Shown piece after piece: positions 5,503 to 12,765 of a DNA stretch of 13,739 nt; position 1 is the first letter of the stretch; the number at the start of each line of letters is the position of its first letter. The position numbers were made by a program, and so were the translations under genes. The notes below the pieces were generated by a model. The model searched no databases and was not told the origin of the DNA. It was given only the letters and a program-made list of their open reading frames with translations. Source of the DNA: Bacillota bacterium (GTDB taxonomy: Bacteria > Bacillota > Clostridia > Lachnospirales > Lachnospiraceae); NCBI GenBank assembly GCA_023398855.1, contig JAEWRS010000019.1:1-13739 (forward strand). Direction: 5' to 3'.

Positions 5503-7320
5503 ATGAATTTACTGACTATAGAACATTTGACAAAATCATATACTGAGCGCCTGCTTTTTGATGACACCAGCTTCAGCATCAATGAGGGGGATAAAATCGG
5601 TCTCATCGGCATAAACGGGACCGGGAAGTCTACGCTGCTCCGGATTGTGGCTGGTCTTGAAGTGCCGGACCAGGGGACAGTGGTAAAAGGAAGAAATTTA
5701 GATATCCGTTTTCTTTCTCAGAACCCAAGGTTTCATGAAGGGGATACGATATTAGAAAGCATTGTCCGGGATAATGAAGGACATGAACACGTTTGGGATT
5801 TGGAAAGCCAGGCAAAGACCATGCTCACCAGGCTTGGGTTTACTGACTTTGATTCCAGGGTGGAAACCCTGTCCGGAGGGCAGAGAAAAAGAGTTGCGTT
5901 GGTCAGCGTCCTCTTAGGGACCACTGATTTACTGGTTCTTGATGAGCCTACTAACCATTTGGACAGCAGCATGGCGGATTGGCTGGAGGATTATCTGCTG
6001 CGCTTTAAGGGAGCACTCTTGATGGTGACCCATGACCGGTACTTTTTAGACAGTGTGACAAACAGGATCGTGGAGCTGGACAAAGGAAAGCTTTATGGTT
6101 ACCAGGAAAATTATGAGGGATATCTAAAACTGAAATCTGAGCGCATGGATATGGAAGCAGCTACAGAGCGGAAGCGTCAGTCTCTTCTTAAGGTGGAACT
6201 GGAATGGATGCAGCGGGGGGCAAGGGCCCGGTCCACGAAGCAGAAGGCCCACATCCAGCGCTATGAGGCCCTTCGGGACCAAAATGGACCTGAGACAGAT
6301 CAGAACGTGGAACTGGATTCCATTGCAAGCCGCCTGGGCCGGACCACGGTAGAACTTCATGATATCACCAAAGCCTTTGGGGAAAAGGTTCTGATGAAAG
6401 ATTTTAATTATATATTTCTGAAAAATGACCGCATTGGCATTATCGGTCCTAACGGAAGCGGTAAGTCCACTTTAATGAAAATCATTGCTGGCTGGCTGGA
6501 ACCTGACTTTGGAACGGTTATCATGGGGCAGACCGTGAAATTGGGGTATTTCTCCCAGGAAAGTGAGGATATGGATGAGAGCGTTAAGGTTATTGATTAC
6601 ATTCGGAATGTGGCGGAATATGTGAAGACAAGGGAGGGAAGCATCAGTGCTTCCCAGATGCTGGAGCGCTTTTTATTTCCGTCAAGTGTCCAGTATACCA
6701 ACGTGGGAAAGCTGTCCGGCGGGGAGAAGAGGAGACTTTATTTGCTCCGGATTCTGATGGAGGCACCTAATATGCTTTTGCTTGATGAGCCTACCAATGA
6801 TCTGGATATCCAGACCCTTACAATTTTAGAAGATTATCTTGACAGTTTTCCGGGAATTGTTGTTACGGTTTCCCATGACCGCTATTTTCTGGACCGCGTG
6901 GTACGCCGGATTTTTGCTTTTGAGGGTGAGGGTCAGGTGGCCCAGTATGAGGGTGGTTTTACTGATTATCAGGTGGCATCCCAGGAGAAACATTCTCATG
7001 GGATTCCGGATCAGACCGGGGGATGGGGCAAAAACCCGGAAGCTCCGGAGAAAAAGAGCAATGAAAAGCCAAAGGGAGAGAGAAAGCTTAAATTCTCATT
7101 TAAGGAGCAGCGGGAATGGGATACCATTGAAGCAGATATAGAAGCTTTGGAGGCTCAAATTGAGAATCTGGATAAGCAGATGGGAGAAGCCTCCAGTGAC
7201 TACGGCAGGCTCAATTCTCTGCTGGAGGAAAAGACCGGGAAGGAAGGGCTGCTGGAAGAGAAGATGGAGCGGTGGATGTATTTAAACGATCTGGCAGAAC
7301 AGATTGAGAACCAGCAATAA
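5503..7320 (+). CDS. uup: ABC-F family ATPase, Uup/YfmR type
   Basis: ABC-F proteins are soluble twin ATPases that act on the ribosome rather than in transport. The Uup/YfmR branch is thought to help ribosomes with stalled translation or assembly, and it also affects DNA stability. In 605 residues: first domain with Walker A GINGTGKST (36-44), signature LSGGQ (123-127) and LDEPTNHLD (146-154); a linker (about 215-275) with EWMQRGARARSTKQKAHIQRY, the basic motif typical of Uup; second domain with GPNGSGKST (315-323), LSGGE (404-408) and LDEPTNDLD (427-435). A charged low-complexity tether (about 490-535) leads to a C-terminal coiled coil (about 540-603), also a Uup feature. There is no transmembrane segment. 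Antibiotic-resistance ABC-Fs usually have a long interdomain arm and lack this tail, so resistance is unlikely. AGGAGA lies 12 bases before the ATG. Confidence 0.9.
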   Translation: MNLLTIEHLTKSYTERLLFDDTSFSINEGDKIGLIGINGTGKSTLLRIVAGLEVPDQGTVVKGRNLDIRFLSQNPRFHEGDTILESIVRDNEGHEHVWDLESQAKTMLTRLGFTDFDSRVETLSGGQRKRVALVSVLLGTTDLLVLDEPTNHLDSSMADWLEDYLLRFKGALLMVTHDRYFLDSVTNRIVELDKGKLYGYQENYEGYLKLKSERMDMEAATERKRQSLLKVELEWMQRGARARSTKQKAHIQRYEALRDQNGPETDQNVELDSIASRLGRTTVELHDITKAFGEKVLMKDFNYIFLKNDRIGIIGPNGSGKSTLMKIIAGWLEPDFGTVIMGQTVKLGYFSQESEDMDESVKVIDYIRNVAEYVKTREGSISASQMLERFLFPSSVQYTNVGKLSGGEKRRLYLLRILMEAPNMLLLDEPTNDLDIQTLTILEDYLDSFPGIVVTVSHDRYFLDRVVRRIFAFEGEGQVAQYEGGFTDYQVASQEKHSHGIPDQTGGWGKNPEAPEKKSNEKPKGERKLKFSFKEQREWDTIEADIEALEAQIENLDKQMGEASSDYGRLNSLLEEKTGKEGLLEEKMERWMYLNDLAEQIENQQ

Positions 7321-7370
7321 CAGCAGCTGCTGTCAAAGAATCAGCCCAAGAGACGGAGGAGATCAGCGAT

Positions 7371-9209
7371 ATGGAACAGTACAAGAATGCAACGCATGAA
7401 ATGGGAACGTATCCCATGGGGCTTTCAAGGGTGCCAGGGGGATTTTGCCTGAGTGTGGCTGCTGAAGGGGAAGTATGCAGGGTCCATATTTTTAAGTCTG
7501 GAGGGGAAGCACCAATCCAGATCCTGTCTTTTCCGTTGGAGCACAGAAAAGGCGATGTATGGAGCATGACCATTCTGGGTGAGGACTTCGACGGTATGGA
7601 ATATTGCTTTGAAATTGATGGGAAGCTGTTTTCCGATCCTTATGGGAGACGTTTTACGGGGAGGGAGATCTGGGGAGATCTTTTACATGTACCTAACTTT
7701 TTAAGGACTCCCATGGAGATTGCTGATTTTGATTGGGAAGGGGATAAGCTCCCTCAGATTCCATATGAAGACAGCATCATATACCGGCTCCATAGCAGAG
7801 GATTTACAAAACATACCTCTTCCAGGGTTAAGCATAGAGGAACCTTTGAAGCCATAAAGGAGAAAATTTCTTACTTAAAGGAATTAGGTGTGACGGCAGT
7901 GGAGCTGATGCCTGTGAATGAGTTTTCTGAGGTCATTATGCCTGAATATGTGCATGGGGACCCTTCCAGTGTGGATAAGCCCATAGGAAAATTAAATTAC
8001 TGGGGATATGCATCGGGATTTTACTTTGCGCCCAAGGCTGCCTATGCATGGGGAGAGGACCCGGTCCTGGAGTTTAAGAGCCTTGTGAAGACCCTTCATC
8101 AAGAAGGCCTGGAGTTGATTGTGGAACTATTCTTTACAGGTAAGGAACCGCCGTCTTTTGTTCTTGACACAGTCCGTTTTTGGTCTGATGAGTTCCATGT
8201 GGATGGCATTCATCTGGTGGGGTCTATGCCTTTGGAGCTCCTTGGCAGAGATCCTTATATCAGCAGGATCAAGTTGTTTGCAGCCTCCTGGGAACCGGTT
8301 ATAAAGGGAAAGGTGAAGCATTTAGGGGAATACAACGATGGCTTTCTCATAGATATGCGCCGGGTATTAAAAGGAGATGAGGAACAGATGAAAGCCCTTG
8401 CCTTCCGCACCAGGAGAAATCCTCCGGAAGCTGGAACCATCAATTATATGGCCAATACCAACGGCTTTACCATGATGGATATGGTGTCTTATGACACCAG
8501 GCATAATGAAGAAAACGGAGAAAATAACCAGGATGGCAGTTCCTATAATTATTCCTGGAACTGTGGGGTGGAGGGGCCAAGCAAACGGAAGAAGGTAATG
8601 GAGCTTCGGAAAAAACAGCTTCGCAACGCATTCCTTCTTTTGTTTTTAAGTCAGGGAACTCCTCTTCTTATGGCTGGAGATGAATTTGGAAATTCCCAGA
8701 ACGGCAATAATAATGCCTATTGCCAGGATAATGAAGTGTCGTGGCTTAATTGGAATCAGGTCAGAACCAACCAGGATATTCTGGAGTTTGTAAAGGCTGT
8801 CATTGCTTTTCGAAAGGCGCACCCAGTGTTTCATATGCCTGAAGAACCAAGGATCATGGATTATCGTGCCTGTGGTCTGCCCGATGTTTCTTACCACGGG
8901 GTAAAGGCATGGTGCCCGGAATTTGATAATTACAGACGCCAGCTTGGGATTTTTTACTGTGGAGAGTATGGAAAAAAGCCGGATGGAACTTCTGACAACA
9001 GCTTTTATGTGGCTTATAACATGCACTGGGAGCCGTATGAATTCGATCTTCCCAACCTGCCTAAAAAGGAACGGTGGTATGTGGCATTTCATACGGATCA
9101 GGCAGATGTCAATGGAATGTATCCGGAAGAAAAGGAGCCTGTGGCAGAAGGTAAGAGATTTCTGGTTCCGCCAAGATCCATTGTGGTGCTGATGGGAAAA
9201 CAAGATTAA
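7371..9209 (+). CDS. GlgX/isoamylase-like GH13 protein with lost catalytic residues (probable pseudoenzyme)
   Basis: The 612-residue product aligns by eye along its whole length with GlgX-type glycogen debranching enzymes. It has an N-terminal CBM48-like domain (about 12-95), then a GH13 barrel with HSRGFTKHTSSRVKHRGTF, YLKELGVTAVELMPVNEF, NYWGY (209-213), HNEENGENNQDG (378-389) and PLLMAGDEFGNSQNGNNNAYCQDNEVSWLNW. The four catalytic regions are changed. Region I DVVYNH reads ELFFTG (252-257). Region II VDGFRFD reads VDGIHLV (277-283), so the nucleophile Asp is Val283 and its Arg is His281. Region III AEPW reads AASW (304-307), so the acid-base Glu is Ala305. Region IV AHD reads NTN (362-364), so the third Asp is Asn364. 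Hydrolysis by the usual mechanism looks impossible, yet the frame is intact with a good GGAGGAG site. A glycan-binding or regulatory role is plausible but unproven. It lies 50 bp after the ABC-F gene and ends at a strong terminator. Confidence 0.85.
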   Translation: MEQYKNATHEMGTYPMGLSRVPGGFCLSVAAEGEVCRVHIFKSGGEAPIQILSFPLEHRKGDVWSMTILGEDFDGMEYCFEIDGKLFSDPYGRRFTGREIWGDLLHVPNFLRTPMEIADFDWEGDKLPQIPYEDSIIYRLHSRGFTKHTSSRVKHRGTFEAIKEKISYLKELGVTAVELMPVNEFSEVIMPEYVHGDPSSVDKPIGKLNYWGYASGFYFAPKAAYAWGEDPVLEFKSLVKTLHQEGLELIVELFFTGKEPPSFVLDTVRFWSDEFHVDGIHLVGSMPLELLGRDPYISRIKLFAASWEPVIKGKVKHLGEYNDGFLIDMRRVLKGDEEQMKALAFRTRRNPPEAGTINYMANTNGFTMMDMVSYDTRHNEENGENNQDGSSYNYSWNCGVEGPSKRKKVMELRKKQLRNAFLLLFLSQGTPLLMAGDEFGNSQNGNNNAYCQDNEVSWLNWNQVRTNQDILEFVKAVIAFRKAHPVFHMPEEPRIMDYRACGLPDVSYHGVKAWCPEFDNYRRQLGIFYCGEYGKKPDGTSDNSFYVAYNMHWEPYEFDLPNLPKKERWYVAFHTDQADVNGMYPEEKEPVAEGKRFLVPPRSIVVLMGKQD

Positions 9210-9258
9210 CGGAAATATTATATATGCTTATGACCTATTTAGAAGAAGTAGTGGAGCT

Positions 9259-9312
9259 GGAAAAGCAGCATCCTTTTGCTTATGAAAGCAAAGGATGCTG
9301 CTTTTCATTATT
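9259..9312 (+). terminator. Strong rho-independent terminator after the GlgX-like gene
   Basis: GAAAAGCAGCATCCTTTTGCT (9260-9280) pairs with AGCAAAGGATGCTGCTTTTC (9287-9306), about 20 bp with one bulged T and a six-base loop. The A-rich 5' arm and T-rich 3' arm make it usable from both sides, so it may also serve the minus-strand HAAS gene that ends at 9344. Confidence 0.85.
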
Positions 9313-9343
9313 TACTCAGGGCATCAGACGTCTCAGGCGGGTC

Positions 9344-10345
9344 TTATGGTGCATCATTTCTTTTACTCTTCATTGTTTTATAAATAGCATTACCGCATTC
9401 TGCAAATGAGCACAGTACGCCAATTAAGAGAAGTATTAAAGCAGGATTCATTTCAAGCCGGAACAGAAAAGAAGATATCCAGAGATTTGTCTTAATAAAT
9501 CCTTTGAACCCATCGCTTAGTATGTCCGGGCGGGAAAGCAGATAGATTAAGGCACCTATGCTTGCTATATTGCCTAATATGACTGTGCAGCATACTGGAA
9601 TCGTCCAACGGCGGTCTTTTATCTTGACAATACATTCCGCCACGCCAAACAGAGCCATAATTAAGACCGGCGGGATGCAGCTTTCTAAAAAACCAGGACG
9701 GAATAGAGAGTGTACCTGTGTGCTGCCATACCGGATCATAAATGAAATGGGAACTGTACCGGAGCAAATAAGGACTGCTGCGGCTGTAAATACAATGATT
9801 AGTATCAGCTCTGCAATACTGTCGGACAATGAGATGGGATATTTGGCCGGGGGAAGTACTTCCGGCAGATCCTCTACCTTCCAGCTTGTGCCTTTAGGGC
9901 TCTTGTCTCCGGTTCTTTCCGCTATTACAAAGCCTATTGTTGTCCAGGCAAGAGCCTGGAACGCTGCGGACAGACCCCCTGAGATCCCCGTTGACAGGGC
10001 TTTGCTTATATTGATCATGCCATCTCTTATGGAATCAATGGAAGTAATGATTATGCCGATTACCAAACCAAACCCACCGGCCAGGGGTAAAATCCATTTT
10101 AAAACACTGACATATTCATCATAAATGCCGGGAGATATTAAATATCTGGGGTTCTTCCGGTATTTCCCCGCAAGGAACGCGGGAGCTCCCAGCTCATATA
10201 ATACCGATTTTATCTCATTTTCATTTGCATCCTCCGGAAGCATATCGTAAATATTGGCCGTCAGCTCCCTGCTTATTTCCTCCCGTTCTTTTTCGGGCAG
10301 CTTACGGGTCACAGCATGGACATAGCGTTCAATGTAATCACTCAT
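9344..10345 (-). CDS. HAAS-domain integral membrane protein, partner of PadR
   Basis: This is a membrane protein of the kind encoded beside PadR repressors in Firmicutes. The N-terminal 70 or so residues (YIERYVHAVTRKLPEKEREE..., then ELGAPAFLAGKYR) form the helical HAAS/DUF1700-like signalling domain, with its P-E-K-E-R-E-E-I-S-R-E-L signature. About six hydrophobic segments follow, near residues 83-106, 118-143, 181-202, 226-245, 253-276 and 299-318. The start (ATG at 10345) follows AAAGGAGG, which lies inside the PadR gene, and the two frames overlap by 8 bp, a sign of coupled translation. Its biochemical function is unknown. By analogy it may sense membrane or envelope conditions or be the main target of PadR control. 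It is 333 residues with no truncation. Confidence 0.8.
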   Translation of the reverse strand: MSDYIERYVHAVTRKLPEKEREEISRELTANIYDMLPEDANENEIKSVLYELGAPAFLAGKYRKNPRYLISPGIYDEYVSVLKWILPLAGGFGLVIGIIITSIDSIRDGMINISKALSTGISGGLSAAFQALAWTTIGFVIAERTGDKSPKGTSWKVEDLPEVLPPAKYPISLSDSIAELILIIVFTAAAVLICSGTVPISFMIRYGSTQVHSLFRPGFLESCIPPVLIMALFGVAECIVKIKDRRWTIPVCCTVILGNIASIGALIYLLSRPDILSDGFKGFIKTNLWISSFLFRLEMNPALILLLIGVLCSFAECGNAIYKTMKSKRNDAP

Positions 10346-10685
10346 TGTGCCCCTCCTTTCCTATAATGGATTCAAAGCTTTCCTGCATTCTTCTCCATTC
10401 TGAAATCAATTCCTTATATATTGTTTTCCCCTTGTCATTAATCATGTAGTACTTTCTGGGTCTGCTCTCGGTGGTGTTCCAGTCACTGACAAGCAGGCCC
10501 TGGCTTTCCAGGCGGCGCAAAAGCGGATACAGCGTGTTGGCTTCAATATCGATATGCTTTTCCTGCATCTCCTGCAGCAGGGCGTACCCATAATGTGATT
10601 GATGAAGACATCCCAGCACGGCCAGTGTTAAGCTGCCGCGGCGAAGCTCTGTCATATAGCTTTGTAACTGTTCATTTTCCGTCAT
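10338..10685 (-). CDS. PadR-family transcriptional regulator
   Basis: This is a small winged-helix repressor of 115 residues. The family pattern is clear: RRGSLTLAVLGCLHQSHYGYALLQEM at 15-40 (first helices and the GYxL motif), EANTLYPLLRRLESQGLL at 48-65 (recognition helix), and SRPRKYYMINDKGKTIY at 74-90 (the wing). A short C-terminal helix (ELISEWRRMQESFESII) provides dimerisation, as in the compact PadR-s2 type. Such proteins usually repress their own operon and respond to stress or small molecules. The gene leads the HAAS gene with an 8-bp overlap. Its promoter carries dyads over the -10 and -35, consistent with autoregulation. The ligand is unknown. Confidence 0.93.
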   Translation of the reverse strand: MTENEQLQSYMTELRRGSLTLAVLGCLHQSHYGYALLQEMQEKHIDIEANTLYPLLRRLESQGLLVSDWNTTESRPRKYYMINDKGKTIYKELISEWRRMQESFESIIGKEGHNE

Positions 10686-10702
10686 ATTATCACCTCATTA
10701 TT

Positions 10703-10732
10703 ATCATACTGTATGACACACAATATTGTCAA
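10703..10732 (-). promoter_or_regulatory. padR promoter with overlapping operator dyads
   Basis: On the minus strand a consensus -35 TTGACA (10732-10727) and -10 TATGAT (10708-10703) are 18 bp apart. A perfect dyad TCATACTGTATGA (10704-10716) covers the -10. A second, TGACA-N8-TGTCA (10714-10731), runs into the -35, with ACAATATTGT nested inside and extending past one arm. The TGACA-N8-TGTCA form resembles the ATGT-N8-ACAT type bound by PadR proteins. Confidence 0.7.
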
Positions 10733-10837
10733 TAATAATTTATTGTAAATTTTAACCATTGGTTACACTGGTTATTCTGCTGCTGGGCAAAAACAGGATA
10801 TTGGAGAAGAGAGGTTTATACCCAAGGCCCTTGACAA

Positions 10838-10877
10838 CTTCTTGACACAACGTCCTTCCATTTTAACACCTTCTTGA
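10838..10877 (+). repeat. Direct repeats upstream of kdp
   Basis: CTTCTTGA occurs at 10838-10845 and 10870-10877, 32 bp apart, close to three helical turns. TTGACA also occurs twice (10831-10836 and 10842-10847). Tandem direct repeats at whole-turn spacing are typical sites for OmpR-type regulators such as KdpE, but no known KdpE consensus was recognised. Otherwise 10740-10895 shows no gene or RNA. Confidence 0.3.
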
Positions 10878-10894
10878 TTTTTTCTTTGATATGA

Positions 10895-10947
10895 TTGTGA
10901 TCTCAAGAGATCCTGCTGGTATACTCCGGGAATAAAGCCGGCAGCAG
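10895..10947 (+). promoter_or_regulatory. Candidate kdp promoter and leader hairpin
   Basis: TATACT (10920-10925) could be a -10, with TTGTGA (10895-10900) as a poor -35 at a long 19-bp spacing. A perfect dyad GATCTC-AA-GAGATC (10899-10912) fills most of the spacer. Just after it, CTGCTG (10913-10918) pairs with CAGCAG (10942-10947), with an inner CCGG / CCGG (10926-10929 and 10938-10941). No T run follows, so it is not a terminator. No c-di-AMP riboswitch core was recognised. Confidence 0.35.
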
Positions 10948-10978
10948 GAGAAAAATAAAATGATCAGGAGATGAAATT

Positions 10979-11068
10979 ATGGGAGTTATTTTCATGCTGG
11001 TGGGCATGATCGGCATTTTGCTGTTAATTTATTTATTTTATGTACTGTTTCGAGGTGACCGTTTATGA
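10979..11068 (+). CDS. kdpF: KdpF, small subunit of the KdpFABC potassium pump
   Basis: KdpF is a single-helix membrane peptide that stabilises the KdpFABC complex. The frame encodes 29 residues starting [18 protein letters not shown] and ending RGDRL: one transmembrane helix followed by a short charged end, as in other KdpF proteins. AGGAG (10966-10970) lies eight bases before the ATG. Its TGA (11066-11068) overlaps the kdpA ATG as ATGA, so the two are translationally coupled. Size, sequence character and position directly before kdpA make the call secure, although genes this short are easily missed. Confidence 0.88.
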   Translation: MGVIFMLVGMIGILLLIYLFYVLFRGDRL

Positions 11069-12750
11069 ATGATATATTGATGCAGGATTTGTTTTATATC
11101 GCAGCTTTAATTGGTTTGTCCATTCCCCTGGGAATCTATATATACCGGGTGATGACAGGGCAGAAGGTATTCCTTACCCCTGTTCTTGGCCTCGTGGAAC
11201 AGGGATTTTATAAGCTTATGGGCACTGATCCTGGGGAAGAAATGAATGCAAGGAAGTATGCTCTTTCTGTCTTTTTATTCAGCGGGGCCGGTTTTCTTTT
11301 TCTTTTCCTCTTACTCCTGTTCCAGGGGGTACTGCCCTTTAATCCGGAAGGGATGAGAGGAACCAGCTGGCACCTGGCCTTTAACACGGCTGCAAGCTAT
11401 GTTACCAATACCAACTGGCAGGCATACTCCGGTGAGACAACCTTGTCCTACTTTACCCAGTTTTTTGGCCTTGCCGTTCAAAATTTCGTTTCTGCGGCAA
11501 CGGGAATCGCAGTCCTTTTTGCGCTGATCAGGGGCTTTGTACTGAGACAGAAACAGACCATCGGCAATTTTTGGGTGGATCTGGTGAAAGCCACGCTCTA
11601 CATTCTCCTCCCACTTTCCTTTGTGGCAGCCCTGCTCCTTGTCTCTCAGGGCGTTGTGCAGACCTTTGACCCTTACAAGCATGTTGCCATGCTGGAAAAC
11701 GGGGCTTTGCAGACGATTCCCTTAGGTCCGGCTGCAAGCCAGATCGCCATCAAGCAGCTGGGGACAAACGGAGGCGGATTCTTTGGGGCAAACTCTGCGT
11801 TTCCCTTTGAGAATCCCACGGCTCTTTCAAACCTGATACAGTCCTTATCCATTCTGCTGATTCCTGCAGCTCTTTGTGTAAGCTTTGGAAGGGCGGTAAA
11901 AGACAGCAGGCAGGGACGTTCGGTTTATATCACCATGATGATTTTCTTTACGGCAGCCCTGGCAGCAGCAACTGCCAGCGAGCAGTTTACTGGTCCTGTA
12001 TTTAAACAGGTGGCAGCTTCCGGCAGCATGGAAGGCAAGGAAGTGATACACGGCGTAGGCGCTTCCTCCTTGTGGGCTGTCATTACCACGGCAGCATCAA
12101 ATGGCTCTGTAAATGCCATGCATGACAGTCTCACTCCCCTTGGAGGAATGGTTTCCATGTTCCTCATGCAGCTGGGTGAAATCGTATTCGGGGGCGTGGG
12201 AAGCGGGCTTTACGGGATGCTTGCCTTTGTACTTCTCACCGTATTTATTGCAGGCCTGATGGTGGGCAGGACTCCGGAGTATCTGGGGAAAAAGGTGGAG
12301 CCCTTTGATATGAAAATGGTTTGCCTGATCGTTTTAGTCCCACCTCTTCTGACCCTTTTGGGAACCTCTGCCGCGGTCTTAATGCCTGAGGCCCGGTCAT
12401 GGCTGAATAATCCGGGAGCCCATGGATTTTCGGAGATTTTATATGCCTTTTCCTCTATGGCAAATAACAATGGCAGCTCCTTTGGAGGTTTTCAGGGGAA
12501 TACCGTATTTACCAATGTATCAGGCGGGATCATTATGCTGATGGTCCGCTTTATACCCATGACGGCTGTTATTTTTCTTGCAGGAAATATGGCGCAGAAG
12601 AAAGCAGTTGCAGTCAGTGAAGGGACGCTGTCCACCAGCAATGCAGTTTTTGTCGGTCTGTTGATGGGAGTGATCCTCATCATAGGCGCCTTAAGCTTTT
12701 TACCGGCCCTGGCCCTTGGTCCGATTGCCGATTTTTTAACAATCCAGTGA
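11065..12750 (+). CDS. kdpA: KdpA, potassium-binding channel-like subunit of KdpFABC
   Basis: KdpA takes up K+ with high affinity and passes it to the KdpB pump. The 561-residue polytopic membrane protein carries the four selectivity-filter regions of this K+-transporter superfamily protein: [11 protein letters not shown] (from 114), [18 protein letters not shown] (from 235), [16 protein letters not shown] (from 346) and NNNGSSFGG (from 467). About ten hydrophobic helices are visible, and the length matches the family. The start overlaps the kdpF stop by four bases. kdpB begins 15 bp after its stop. The operon is normally induced when external K+ is low; the sensor kinase and regulator (kdpDE) are not in the window. 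Confidence 0.97.
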   Translation: MNDILMQDLFYIAALIGLSIPLGIYIYRVMTGQKVFLTPVLGLVEQGFYKLMGTDPGEEMNARKYALSVFLFSGAGFLFLFLLLLFQGVLPFNPEGMRGTSWHLAFNTAASYVTNTNWQAYSGETTLSYFTQFFGLAVQNFVSAATGIAVLFALIRGFVLRQKQTIGNFWVDLVKATLYILLPLSFVAALLLVSQGVVQTFDPYKHVAMLENGALQTIPLGPAASQIAIKQLGTNGGGFFGANSAFPFENPTALSNLIQSLSILLIPAALCVSFGRAVKDSRQGRSVYITMMIFFTAALAAATASEQFTGPVFKQVAASGSMEGKEVIHGVGASSLWAVITTAASNGSVNAMHDSLTPLGGMVSMFLMQLGEIVFGGVGSGLYGMLAFVLLTVFIAGLMVGRTPEYLGKKVEPFDMKMVCLIVLVPPLLTLLGTSAAVLMPEARSWLNNPGAHGFSEILYAFSSMANNNGSSFGGFQGNTVFTNVSGGIIMLMVRFIPMTAVIFLAGNMAQKKAVAVSEGTLSTSNAVFVGLLMGVILIIGALSFLPALALGPIADFLTIQ

Positions 12751-12765
12751 TAGAAGGTGATTGAA

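Noticed and set aside
5503..7320. ABC-F protein considered as an antibiotic-resistance factor
   Set aside because: The linker motif and C-terminal coiled coil match the housekeeping Uup/YfmR type rather than the ribosome-protection resistance groups.
8646..9203. 185-codon open frame on the minus strand inside the GlgX-like gene
   Set aside because: It is fully antisense to a clear GH13-family gene, has no convincing ribosome binding site and no recognisable protein pattern.
9224..9409. 61-codon frame after the GlgX-like gene
   Set aside because: It reads straight through the strong terminator hairpin; the apparent protein is a by-product of the repeat.
9558..10124. 188-codon plus-strand frame across the HAAS gene
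   Set aside because: Antisense to a well-supported membrane protein; the translation is Pro/Thr/Ser-rich without domain character and there is no good start signal.
10740..10978. Possible c-di-AMP riboswitch before kdp
   Set aside because: Such switches often precede potassium genes in Firmicutes, but I could not find the conserved core here; only simple hairpins are visible.
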